Source of the DNA: Nitrososphaerota archaeon | GTDB lineage: Archaea > Thermoproteota > EX4484-205 > JAAOZO01 | Reading direction: 5' to 3' | NCBI GenBank assembly: GCA_011605715.1 | Contig: JAAOZO010000098.1 | Coordinates: forward strand, 1 to 5,619 | Length of the DNA: 5,619 nucleotides | Part shown: positions 1-5,380 of the stretch, piece after piece | How positions within the stretch are numbered: position 1 is the first letter of the stretch | How the letters are laid out: each line of letters begins with the position of its first letter | Program-made: the position numbers and the translations under genes | The notes under the pieces: model-generated | Databases searched by the model: none | Told to the model about the DNA's origin: nothing | What the model saw: the letters and a program-made list of their open reading frames with translations, nothing else

Positions 1-851
1 AATGCTTCTATGTCTTCCATGTACGGCATCGCGGACTTTGGTAACCTTTTTTGACTTTCTCCTACCCACTCGTATGCTTTAACTTCTACATAAGTTGGTT
101 CTGCTTTTTCTATAAGCTTTGCGTATAGCTCTGGATTTTTCATGTTATAACCCTTTACCATAGTTAGTCTCAAAACTTTTCTAGTATTCAAACTTGGTAA
201 TAGTTCTAGCGTTCTACTGAACCTTTCCCATGCATCCTTAATTACTGGGCGAGCTAGCGAAAGATAGGTCTCTCTATCAGCACCTGAAACACTTACATAA
301 AGTTGCGTTGGTAAATTATTTAATTTTTCTAAAACTTCTGGAAGACTTCCATTTGTAACAAGAAAAGTAGTCATAGACCTTCGCTTAGCTTCGCCTATAA
401 GCTCATCTAGCCTTGGATAAAGAGTTGGCTCACCAGTAAGGCTAAGGGTTAGCATCGTTGGTTCTAGAGCTTCCTCGAGCTTTTTCTTATCAACTTTAGG
501 ATTTCCCTTTAAACCTATAAGCAACTTCTTACGTTGCCTTATTGCCTCATCTATTATGAAGCTTGGTTCATCAATCTTTTGTAACTCTACTGGAAATTCT
601 TTCCACGAGTAACCAGGTCTATCATCAGAATGAATCCTCCAGCAATAAGAGCATCTATAGTTGCATCCTAGGAAGGGTGTCATCTCCATACACCTGTGGC
701 TTTTAACTCCAGGGTACCAAAGTTCTTTGTAGCAAACCCTTCCTGTTGTTAAGCTTTGCTTTGTCCAATAACATACTTTTACTGCAGAATGAGTGCCTAC
801 CAATCGGTACTTTTGTTTTTCAAGTAGTTCTTGTATTTTTTCTGGGAGCAA
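1..851 (-). CDS. taw1: tRNA-Phe 4-demethylwyosine synthase Taw1/TYW1, radical SAM (C-terminus cut by window edge)
   Basis: The enzyme condenses N1-methylguanosine at position 37 of tRNA-Phe with two carbons of pyruvate to give 4-demethylwyosine, the first tricyclic step of wybutosine-type modification. My translation gives 283 residues. The radical SAM cluster motif CX3CX2C is at C63/C67/C70 (GCNYRCSYCWR). Three upstream cysteines, C27, C40 and C54, match the ligands of the second 4Fe-4S cluster known in archaeal TYW1. K42, two residues after C40, sits where the Pyrococcus enzyme has the lysine proposed to bind pyruvate. A GGE-like SAM motif TGEP follows at 139-142, then LVTNG and LPTQLYVSVSG, all family hallmarks. 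Archaeal Taw1 proteins are usually somewhat over 300 residues, so the last few dozen lie left of position 1. I chose the TTG at 851-849 because an in-frame TAA lies five codons upstream and a GGAG stands 7 nt before it. There is no flavodoxin domain, as expected for an archaeal form. Confidence 0.95.
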   Translation of the reverse strand, partial: MLPEKIQELLEKQKYRLVGTHSAVKVCYWTKQSLTTGRVCYKELWYPGVKSHRCMEMTPFLGCNYRCSYCWRIHSDDRPGYSWKEFPVELQKIDEPSFIIDEAIRQRKKLLIGLKGNPKVDKKKLEEALEPTMLTLSLTGEPTLYPRLDELIGEAKRRSMTTFLVTNGSLPEVLEKLNNLPTQLYVSVSGADRETYLSLARPVIKDAWERFSRTLELLPSLNTRKVLRLTMVKGYNMKNPELYAKLIEKAEPTYVEVKAYEWVGESQKRLPKSAMPYMEDIEA

Positions 852-858
852 TCTACAA

Positions 859-862
859 CTCC
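859..862 (-). promoter_or_regulatory. Shine-Dalgarno GGAG of taw1
   Basis: GGAG on the minus strand lies 7 nt before the TTG at 851. It supports this non-ATG start, since no upstream in-frame start is possible before the stop codon. If the TATA box at 882-889 is correct, transcription would begin close to this site and the leader would be very short, so the motif may be only partly transcribed. Confidence 0.5.
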
Positions 863-874
863 GTTATAGTCATC

Positions 875-898
875 GAAGAAGTATAAAAATCCTTCTTC
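875..898. repeat. Perfect 7-bp inverted repeat framing the taw1 TATA box
   Basis: GAAGAAG (875-881) and CTTCTTC (892-898) are perfect inverted copies separated by 10 nt that contain the TATA-like element. A dimeric DNA-binding protein on these arms would sit over the promoter, the usual geometry of an archaeal repressor. The repeat is visible in the sequence; the operator role is inference. Confidence 0.45.
882..889 (-). promoter_or_regulatory. TATA box of taw1, inside an inverted repeat
   Basis: On the minus strand this reads TTTTTATA, a good archaeal TATA box, preceded by a purine-rich AAGGA that could serve as part of a BRE. Its centre is about 35 nt before the TTG start, predicting initiation near 859. 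The box is framed by GAAGAAG and CTTCTTC (875-898), described separately. The assignment is by position and composition only. Confidence 0.5.
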
Positions 899-933
899 TG
901 AAAGACTTTCATTAGTTTTCCTATAACTAAGGG

Positions 934-946
934 TTTACTAAGTAAA
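934..946. repeat. Odd-centred palindrome TTTACT-A-AGTAAA
   Basis: This is a perfect 6+1+6 palindrome in the intergenic region between taw1 and the lipid kinase gene. Its core ACTAAGT recurs in three other places in the window, all outside the main genes. It could be a protein-binding site; no function is shown. Confidence 0.4.
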
Positions 947-955
947 AGCATAAAG

Positions 956-974
956 AACTAATGAAGGGTTAGTT
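956..974. repeat. Inverted repeat AACTAA-N7-TTAGTT
   Basis: The two perfect 6-bp arms are 956-961 and 969-974 with a 7-nt spacer. It lies directly before the hairpin at 979-1003 and about 60 nt upstream of the probable TATA box of the lipid kinase gene. The arms are AT-rich, so a chance origin is possible. Confidence 0.35.
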
Positions 975-978
975 TTCT

Positions 979-1003
979 GTTCTTGAAGTCTAGTTCAAAG
1001 AAC
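979..1003. repeat. Hairpin / inverted repeat GTTCTTGAA ... TTCAAAGAAC
   Basis: A 9-bp stem pairs 979-987 with 994-1003, with one bulged A at 997 and a 6-nt loop. The left arm GTTCTT could instead pair with AAGAAC at 953-958, so two exclusive folds exist if this stretch is transcribed. No T-run follows on either strand, so it is not a typical terminator. It lies about 30 nt upstream of the probable kinase TATA box, where an activator or repressor site would be plausible. Confidence 0.4.
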
Positions 1004-1027
1004 ATAGAAAAGGTAAAGCATGACCTA

Positions 1028-1041
1028 GAAAAACCTTTAAG
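1028..1041 (+). promoter_or_regulatory. Probable BRE/TATA element of the lipid kinase gene
   Basis: A purine-rich A-tract followed by CCTTTAAG resembles an archaeal BRE plus TATA box (TTTAA at 1036-1040). Initiation about 26 nt downstream would fall near 1064, giving a leader of roughly 20 nt before the ATG at 1087. The box is weaker than that of top6B. Confidence 0.4.
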
Positions 1042-1086
1042 TCAACAGAGCAGACTCGAACAAGGAAATGTTTAACTTTTCGTTTT

Positions 1087-1827
1087 ATGAATGGCGTTAG
1101 TATGAGTAGCAAAAAAGCATTTACATTGCTTTGTTTTTTGGTAGCAGCAGTTCTCATTTTATCTTTATTTGTTGGAATTGAATTGGGGATTCTTCTGGTT
1201 TTTTCTGGTTTCCTTGCTGTTAGCACTGCAGAAGCTTTGAGAAGAACGAATGTCATTAGTAACGAAAGCAAGAGATTAAACTTAAAGGTTGTTCACATTG
1301 TTGCTGGAGTTTTACTTGGCTTTTTGTCACTAGAAGAAGAAAAGATTGGACTAGGAGTAGTTTTTACTTCTTTGATTATTTACATAGCTTATTTGTACTT
1401 TTCAGACAACGTTACAAAAGAAGAAACACCATACATAAGCTTGTTTGAGGAGCTAGGACTTGGTCAAAAAACGGCTTCCAATGTCATACTTGGCTTAGTA
1501 TCCATAGCTTTAACTTACTTACTCTTTGAAAATCCAATATCTTCGACATCAATTTTAGCTTTTGCGCTTGGAGATGGAATTGGAGGCTTATTCGGAAGGC
1601 TTTATGGAAAGACTAGACTACCTTACAATAAAAATAAAACAGTTGAAGGCACTGCTTTGGAGCTGATCACCTTAACTATACTGTTTTTAATTGCAACAAA
1701 AAGTCCTTTTAAGAGTCTGTTAGTAGCAATTCTACTAACGTCGTATGAAACATTACCCCTTCCAATTAGCGACAATTTATTTTATTCACTAATTGCAGGT
1801 ATCTTACAGTTGCTGATATTCCAATAG
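1087..1827 (+). CDS. Polytopic membrane lipid kinase of the dolichol/phytol kinase (SEC59/VTE5-like) family
   Basis: The 246-residue protein is very hydrophobic, with about eight or nine membrane segments (near residues 11-29, 33-51, 68-82, 87-105, 131-147, 153-172, 190-204, 209-220 and 231-246). Family marks are the LKVVHIVAG stretch around H70, the GDGIGGLFGRLYGK motif at 162-175, the NKTVEG motif at 183-188, and a late ETLPLPISDN motif at 221-230. These match CTP-dependent kinases of polyprenols (dolichol, phytol, geranylgeraniol) and are related to CDP-diglyceride synthases. In archaea such a protein could phosphorylate dolichol for glycan carriers or salvage isoprenoid alcohols; the substrate cannot be read from sequence. 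The start is uncertain: ATG 1087 and ATG 1102 (Met6) are both possible, and neither has a clear Shine-Dalgarno sequence. A 10-codon reading frame (1068-1100) overlaps the start region. The gene appears monocistronic and is divergent from taw1. Confidence 0.78.
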   Translation: MNGVSMSSKKAFTLLCFLVAAVLILSLFVGIELGILLVFSGFLAVSTAEALRRTNVISNESKRLNLKVVHIVAGVLLGFLSLEEEKIGLGVVFTSLIIYIAYLYFSDNVTKEETPYISLFEELGLGQKTASNVILGLVSIALTYLLFENPISSTSILAFALGDGIGGLFGRLYGKTRLPYNKNKTVEGTALELITLTILFLIATKSPFKSLLVAILLTSYETLPLPISDNLFYSLIAGILQLLIFQ

Positions 1828-1875
1828 TTAAAATCGAAATTGACAATAAACGATATAGCCTTCAGAATCCTTCAA

Positions 1876-1881
1876 TTTTTT
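1876..1881 (+). terminator. T-run after the lipid kinase gene
   Basis: Six consecutive T residues lie about 50 nt after the stop codon at 1827. Archaeal RNA polymerase can terminate at short T-runs without a stable hairpin, and I see no strong stem before this one. The assignment is tentative. Confidence 0.35.
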
Positions 1882-1891
1882 CAAGTTTAGA

Positions 1892-1956
1892 AAGTAGAGG
1901 CTAAGATCACTATGGGCAGAAAACCAAGAAATTTAGGAATTTAAAAGACTCTACTT
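1892..1956. repeat. Long-loop 8-bp inverted repeat between the kinase gene and ssb
   Basis: AAGTAGAG (1892-1899) and CTCTACTT (1949-1956) are perfect inverted copies enclosing 49 nt. The enclosed part has no clear small-RNA box motifs. It also holds a 10-codon frame (1912-1944) that looks like chance. The repeat could close a small structured RNA or be coincidental. Confidence 0.3.
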
Positions 1957-1984
1957 AGTTAACAAGGGAAATTATTAAAGGTGG

Positions 1985-1998
1985 AAAACGTTAATAAA
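1985..1998 (+). promoter_or_regulatory. Probable promoter (TATA-like) of ssb
   Basis: A purine-rich GAAAACG is followed by TTAATAAA (1991-1998), about 39 nt before the TTG start. Initiation would fall near 2020, just at the ribosome binding site. A second candidate, TTATTAAA at 1972-1979, would give a start near 2001. I cannot choose between them without transcript data. Confidence 0.4.
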
Positions 1999-2019
1999 TG
2001 GGTGTACGCTACCTTAGGC

Positions 2020-2024
2020 GAGGT
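2020..2024 (+). promoter_or_regulatory. Shine-Dalgarno GAGGT deciding the TTG start of ssb
   Basis: GAGGT is complementary to the conserved ACCUC of archaeal 16S rRNA 3' ends and lies 8 nt before TTG 2033. An in-frame TAA at 2024-2026 overlaps it, so no longer start is possible and the next in-frame ATG (codon 37) would remove a beta-strand of the OB fold. Confidence 0.65.
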
Positions 2025-2032
2025 AAAAAGCA

Positions 2033-2446
2033 TTGGAAGAAAAAAGGGTTAAGGTCGCTGACCTTTCCCCTTCGTCTAAAAGTGTAAACATAGCAGTAAA
2101 AGTAGTAAGCGTAGGAGAAACAAGAGAAGTAACAGACAGAATGAGTGGAAAAACAAACAAAATTGCAGAAGCCTTAGTTGGAGACGAAACAGGAACTGTA
2201 CTGTTAACGTTGTGGAACGAAAACATAGACAAAGTAAAACAAGGAGACACTATAGAAGTTAAAAACGGGTACGTTGGCTTCTTTAAGGGAAGTATGAGAT
2301 TAAACGTAGGCAGACAAGGACAAGTTCTTCCTTCAGACGTAAAGATAGAATCAGTAAACGAAGAAAACAAGATGTCAGAAAAAGATTTTGGTAGAGCTGC
2401 ATCTTTTAGACCAAGGGGGAGGTTTAGAGGTAGACCTAGGTATTAA
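2033..2446 (+). CDS. ssb: Single-stranded DNA-binding protein, single OB fold (crenarchaeal SSB / SOSS-B type)
   Basis: The 137-residue protein has one OB fold (about residues 6-105) and a short basic tail. It should bind single-stranded DNA in replication, repair or transcription. The stretch ALVGDETGTVLLTLW (47-61) and the GYVGFFKGSMRLNVGR region (79-94) follow the Sulfolobus SSB and human hSSB1 pattern (GYxxxFKG...L..GR.G). W61, Y80 and F84 fall where Sulfolobus SSB has the DNA-stacking residues W56, W75 and F79, with Tyr replacing the second Trp. The Sulfolobus protein ends in an acidic tail; here residues 126-137 have arginine at every second position (R126, 128, 130, 132, 134, 136) and the chain ends in Tyr. 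The start codon is TTG, supported by GAGGT 8 nt upstream and an in-frame stop just before. The gene seems to have its own promoter and converges on top6A. An RNA-binding role cannot be excluded. Confidence 0.85.
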   Translation: MEEKRVKVADLSPSSKSVNIAVKVVSVGETREVTDRMSGKTNKIAEALVGDETGTVLLTLWNENIDKVKQGDTIEVKNGYVGFFKGSMRLNVGRQGQVLPSDVKIESVNEENKMSEKDFGRAASFRPRGRFRGRPRY

Positions 2447-2468
2447 AAAGGAAAGAGAAATTTAGTTC

Positions 2469-2498
2469 AATAAATTTATTAGTTGTTAGTTGTTTTTT
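2469..2498. terminator. Convergent terminator region between ssb and top6A
   Basis: The 63-nt spacer between the two stop codons holds the 12-bp palindrome AATAAATTTATT (2469-2480), a tandem TTAGTTG repeat (2479-2492) and T6 (2493-2498) on the plus strand. On the minus strand, T-rich stretches follow past the palindrome, including T5 complementary to 2446-2450. This suits a bidirectional terminator for converging genes. The palindrome is all A/T and would form only a weak hairpin. Confidence 0.5.
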
Positions 2499-2509
2499 GG
2501 AGTTTTGTT

Positions 2510-3622
2510 CTATACTTTTACACCCATTTTCTCTCTTATTTTAACTCTTAGGTAGTTGGTGTAAACTTCTTCTAAGTCAGTTGCGTGCTTCGTTAACGTG
2601 TTGAAAGCTTCAAGTTCTGTTTTCTTTTTGTTTTTAATAAACCAGTCGTTTTCATTTAACCAATAACCGTTATCTCCCTGCATGTAGGGGAGACTCATGT
2701 TGTCTTGAGCTGCTTTTAGGTCTTCCTCAGTCATAGGTTCCAGCGCAATCTTCTTCACTTTTCCAAAGAATCTGTCAACATCAGAAACTTCAAGACCAAT
2801 AAATTTTGCATTTGGCGCAGAAAGCATTGAAATATGCGCAGATTGGATTGAGCCATATATTATATTCGCAGCAATTCTTAAACTGTACGGATTTAAGTCA
2901 GTAAGTATTGCTATTGGAATTCCATAGTCACTAAACTTCCTAAGCATTCTCCTCATTCCTCTAGAAGGTTGACCACCCAACATGGCTATTCCAATCTTCA
3001 ACTTCTCAGGTATTCCAAGCTCCATTAAGTTCCTGTAGATACCTTCCTTCTCTATTGCTACCAAAACATTGATATTGGCTTCCTTAATTTGGATGAATTC
3101 GACGTTTCCTGGAACTGAGTAGCCGTCACCTCCTGTTCTTAAACAGTTTACTGTCATTTTTGGCTCTTTTAAAGTAATATCTCCATATAAGTATCCCTTT
3201 GATTGAGCAACTATTCCAAAGCTTTCTCTGCTTAAGTTGTAGTAAACTTCAGCTATTTTTATTATTTCGTCCGACTCTGCTTGGTTAGCTGGAATGAGCA
3301 AAGGATGTCTTGACTTCTGTAGGTAATAGTAGTCTCTTTTTGTAGTAGAGAGCCCAATCGTTAGCCTTTCAGCAGCTACTCTAGAGAGGAAAGTTAAGGC
3401 AACAAGTTTCTTGAGACTAGCTTTTCTGTCGCCCCTTATATCAACTAAGCTTTCTCCTAACTCATAAGAATGAAGGTCAAGGTCAAACTTAACGTTTGTC
3501 TTTGTTAGTTTTCTGTGCTGAACTACTGGAACTTCGCCTTTTTCTATTTTTTCTTTTAAGTTTTGGCCAAACGATTTCAGTTTCTTAAAAACAGACTCTA
3601 ACGTTGGACTTTCACTCGACAT
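2510..3622 (-). CDS. top6A: DNA topoisomerase VI subunit A (Spo11-like DNA-cleaving subunit)
   Basis: This is the subunit that cuts both DNA strands through a tyrosine and, with subunit B, forms the A2B2 type IIB topoisomerase that decatenates and relaxes DNA. Its 370 residues are near the usual family length. The catalytic winged-helix motif KRDYYYLQK is at 95-103; by alignment with the R-[DE]-x-[YF]-Y motif, Y100 is the nucleophile. The Toprim domain follows: the metal-binding glutamate E191 in VAIEKEG, GGQPSRGMRR near 216-225, then TDLNPYSLRI at 241-250. In relatives the last motif is DGDP, with two acidic residues for Mg2+; here D242 is kept but the second is N244 and the glycine is L243. 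The SAHISML and IGLEVSDVDRF segments and the C-terminal KKKTELEAF helix are family-typical. The ATG at 3622 overlaps the end of top6B by 11 nt and has a strong GGAGGTGA 12 nt upstream. Confidence 0.97.
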   Translation of the reverse strand: MSSESPTLESVFKKLKSFGQNLKEKIEKGEVPVVQHRKLTKTNVKFDLDLHSYELGESLVDIRGDRKASLKKLVALTFLSRVAAERLTIGLSTTKRDYYYLQKSRHPLLIPANQAESDEIIKIAEVYYNLSRESFGIVAQSKGYLYGDITLKEPKMTVNCLRTGGDGYSVPGNVEFIQIKEANINVLVAIEKEGIYRNLMELGIPEKLKIGIAMLGGQPSRGMRRMLRKFSDYGIPIAILTDLNPYSLRIAANIIYGSIQSAHISMLSAPNAKFIGLEVSDVDRFFGKVKKIALEPMTEEDLKAAQDNMSLPYMQGDNGYWLNENDWFIKNKKKTELEAFNTLTKHATDLEEVYTNYLRVKIREKMGVKV

Positions 3623-5246
3623 TTTCTACATTTCTCACCTCCTTAAACAGCCTTTTCAAAACATTACTTACATCCACTTTGCCACCAGTAATTAATCCAA
3701 CTTCTTCAGCTAAAACCTCGTAGTAGCCTCTAAAGAATTCATATCTTTTTGCAATTGATTCTTGCTTCCTTTTCTTATATGTGTACTCTCTTATTTTCCT
3801 ACCAAGTTCTTGAAGTGCAAGTGTAAGTTCGTCATGTATTTCTTCAACAGAAGCCACTGCAAATTTTCCAGGACTTGTATATGGAACTTTGCTTGCTACA
3901 AGAGAAGTAACAAAAACAGTTGGAACAACAGGAACACCCCTTTCATTTAATTCTAAGCCATAATTTTTCCAATCAATTTCATTAACTGTTTTGTACAACA
4001 GACAATCAGAGAGGTCGTATGGTAATGGAACTTTATTTGCCAGTCTTATTACTGTTATCCTTTTTGGATTGATATAGTTTGCTACTTCTTTTCCACCTAT
4101 TGCAACTCCAACCTCAACCTGAAATGGTATCCCTTGGTAAGTCCAAGGAGGTCTAGAAACCGCAGCAATAAACTCAGCATCTTTAAACCTATTCTTTAAT
4201 GCAGCAATCATGGCTTCCTCTCCTATATTACTTAAGACTTCTAGCTTTGGGCGTCTTAGCTTAATGTTCCTAGCAACTTCTAGAATTTTATCTGCCTTTA
4301 TTTGCTTTGGAGGTAAGTTGTAGCTTAACTTGGCAGCCTTTAAGATCTTCTTCGCAGTTTCTGGAGAAATAGAAGCAAAATGCTTCGATAAGAAAGAAAC
4401 TAAGGTCTTGCAATCTTTGTCGACTTCAGCCATCCTTTGTAGAATTCCAGGGTCAACTGAAGAAAGATGTGGCTTTATTTCTTTTGCAGGAGGTGGAATT
4501 TTTTCCGTAGTCCTATTTATTACTAGTTCAGACTTTCTGCCTTCAATTTTTTTTCTTAGGATAAATGACGCGTGAGGATTCCCTATTGATAACTCTAATA
4601 TATACTTATCTATTTTATCAGTATACCTTGCAGGAATAAAAACTTCAACTGATGTTCCATGTTCTTTGTTCCAATCTATTTTTTGCTCTTCAAGTACTAT
4701 TGGCTCATTTTTATCAACGTTTATCTTTAAGACAACTTTTGTTGCTTTTTCTTCACCCTCTATTTTGCTTATTACAGTTGCAGGTTTTAGGCTTGTTAGT
4801 TGAGAATACAGAATTACAGCAGAAATTCCTACTCCTTGCTGCCCTCTCATTTGCTTCATGGTGAACAGTTTTGATCCAAAAAGTACCTTACCCATTGAAA
4901 GTGCAATCTTGTTTGAAACAATACCTATTCCGTTGTCTTCTACTCTTACTCTGTACATGTTTGCTTTTCGTATTTTTCCTGCCTGAGGAGGAAGAGTGAT
5001 TTCTTCCTTGGTTTCTTCAACTTCAATTATTATTTCGGGAAGTATGTTCCCAACTTCAGCAGCATCTAAGGCATTATCTGTCATTTCCTTTATCGTTTGA
5101 AGCAACGCATGCTCTGGTTCACTGAAGCCCAACTGGTGTAGGTTTCTTTCAAAGTACTGCGCTGGATTAGCCTCTCGCATCCTTTCTGCTTCTATTTTTG
5201 CAATTTCTCGTAGTTCAGTTACTTTTTTGCTCAATTCACCACTCAC
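3612..5246 (-). CDS. top6B: DNA topoisomerase VI subunit B (GHKL ATPase subunit)
   Basis: The subunit binds and hydrolyses ATP and closes the gate that captures the second DNA duplex. At 544 residues it is near the family length. The GHKL fold shows the N-box KEMTDNALDAAE at 53-64, with E54 as probable general base and N58 for Mg2+. The VEDNGIGI motif is at 102-109, and the ATP lid GSKLFTMKQMRGQQGVGIS at 124-142 is followed by LYSQ. An H2TH segment follows around 265-310 (PGILQRMAE ... ISPETAKKIL). The transducer has RPPWTYQGIPFQVEVG near 365-380, ANKVPLPYD, DWKNYGL near 425 and the switch lysine K461 in TSPGKFAVA. The predicted start is GTG at 5246, two codons after an in-frame TGA, without a close Shine-Dalgarno; the next in-frame ATG (codon 23) lies just before the conserved ANPAQYFERN, so a shorter protein is possible. 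First gene of the operon with top6A. Confidence 0.97.
   Translation of the reverse strand: MSGELSKKVTELREIAKIEAERMREANPAQYFERNLHQLGFSEPEHALLQTIKEMTDNALDAAEVGNILPEIIIEVEETKEEITLPPQAGKIRKANMYRVRVEDNGIGIVSNKIALSMGKVLFGSKLFTMKQMRGQQGVGISAVILYSQLTSLKPATVISKIEGEEKATKVVLKINVDKNEPIVLEEQKIDWNKEHGTSVEVFIPARYTDKIDKYILELSIGNPHASFILRKKIEGRKSELVINRTTEKIPPPAKEIKPHLSSVDPGILQRMAEVDKDCKTLVSFLSKHFASISPETAKKILKAAKLSYNLPPKQIKADKILEVARNIKLRRPKLEVLSNIGEEAMIAALKNRFKDAEFIAAVSRPPWTYQGIPFQVEVGVAIGGKEVANYINPKRITVIRLANKVPLPYDLSDCLLYKTVNEIDWKNYGLELNERGVPVVPTVFVTSLVASKVPYTSPGKFAVASVEEIHDELTLALQELGRKIREYTYKKRKQESIAKRYEFFRGYYEVLAEEVGLITGGKVDVSNVLKRLFKEVRNVENVE
3635..3642 (-). promoter_or_regulatory. Strong Shine-Dalgarno GGAGGTGA inside top6B, serving top6A
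   Basis: The octamer is a full match to the anti-Shine-Dalgarno of archaeal 16S rRNA. It lies within the last codons of top6B, 12 nt before the ATG of top6A, which is slightly long spacing. An ATG only 3 nt after it is immediately followed by TAG in the same frame as top6A, so it cannot start the gene. This supports start 3622 and translation coupled to top6B. Confidence 0.75.
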
Positions 5247-5286
5247 TTTTCAATTTGCTTAATAAGGTTTCCTTTCCCTCACTTAG

Positions 5287-5301
5287 TTTATATAATAAAA
5301 A
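5287..5301 (-). promoter_or_regulatory. TATA box of the top6B-top6A operon
   Basis: On the minus strand this reads TTTTTATTATATAAA, the strongest TATA-like element in the window. Its TATATAA core is centred about 45 nt before the GTG, predicting initiation near 5265 and a leader of about 20 nt. ACTAAGT follows it directly on the minus strand (5281-5287), and two CTTATAAC copies lie upstream of it. Confidence 0.6.
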
Positions 5302-5302
5302 T

Positions 5303-5330
5303 CTTATAACGAATAGTAACAACTTATAAC
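5303..5330. repeat. Two direct copies of CTTATAAC, 20 bp apart, upstream of the top6B TATA box
   Basis: CTTATAAC occurs at 5303-5310 and 5323-5330. The 20-bp period is close to two helical turns, so both would face the same side of the DNA. Each has a palindromic TTATAA core. They lie directly upstream of the TATA box, where an activator or extra TBP-type contacts would act. They might instead be spare TATA-like sequences. Confidence 0.35.
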
Positions 5331-5380
5331 TTGCATTCTTCCCTTACAAAATTCAAATAATCTTTGGTTCTTTCAAAAAA

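Noticed and set aside
1..851. Generic radical SAM activase instead of Taw1
   Set aside because: The extra three N-terminal cysteines and the PTQLYVS and VKGYNM segments are specific to TYW1/Taw1.
990..1271. Minus-strand 93-codon frame opposite the lipid kinase start
   Set aside because: It lies antisense to a gene with clear family motifs and its product has no recognisable pattern; treated as a shadow frame.
1912..1944. 10-codon frame MGRKPRNLGI in the kinase/ssb spacer
   Set aside because: Too short to support; no well-placed Shine-Dalgarno, and only chance-level evidence.
1998..2087. 29-codon basic frame from ATG 1998 overlapping the 5' end of ssb (MGVRYLRRGKK...)
   Set aside because: It has a GGTGG 12 nt upstream but overlaps the probable ssb TATA box and lies mostly inside ssb in another frame. 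The basic bias follows from the AAA/AAG-rich ssb start.
2014..2370. Minus-strand 118-codon frame opposite ssb
   Set aside because: It is the complement of a clear OB-fold gene, and its Ser/Phe/Thr-rich product is typical of an antisense frame.
2469..2492. Palindrome and tandem TTAGTTG repeat as an attachment site or IS end
   Set aside because: It lies between convergent housekeeping genes without integrase or transposase, and a terminator explains it better.
3762..3950. Plus-strand 62-codon frame inside top6B
   Set aside because: Antisense to the conserved transducer region of TopoVI-B, with no ribosome binding site.
4330..4864. Two plus-strand frames (4330-4575, 4652-4864) inside top6B
   Set aside because: Both are antisense to conserved TopoVI-B sequence and have no supporting signals.
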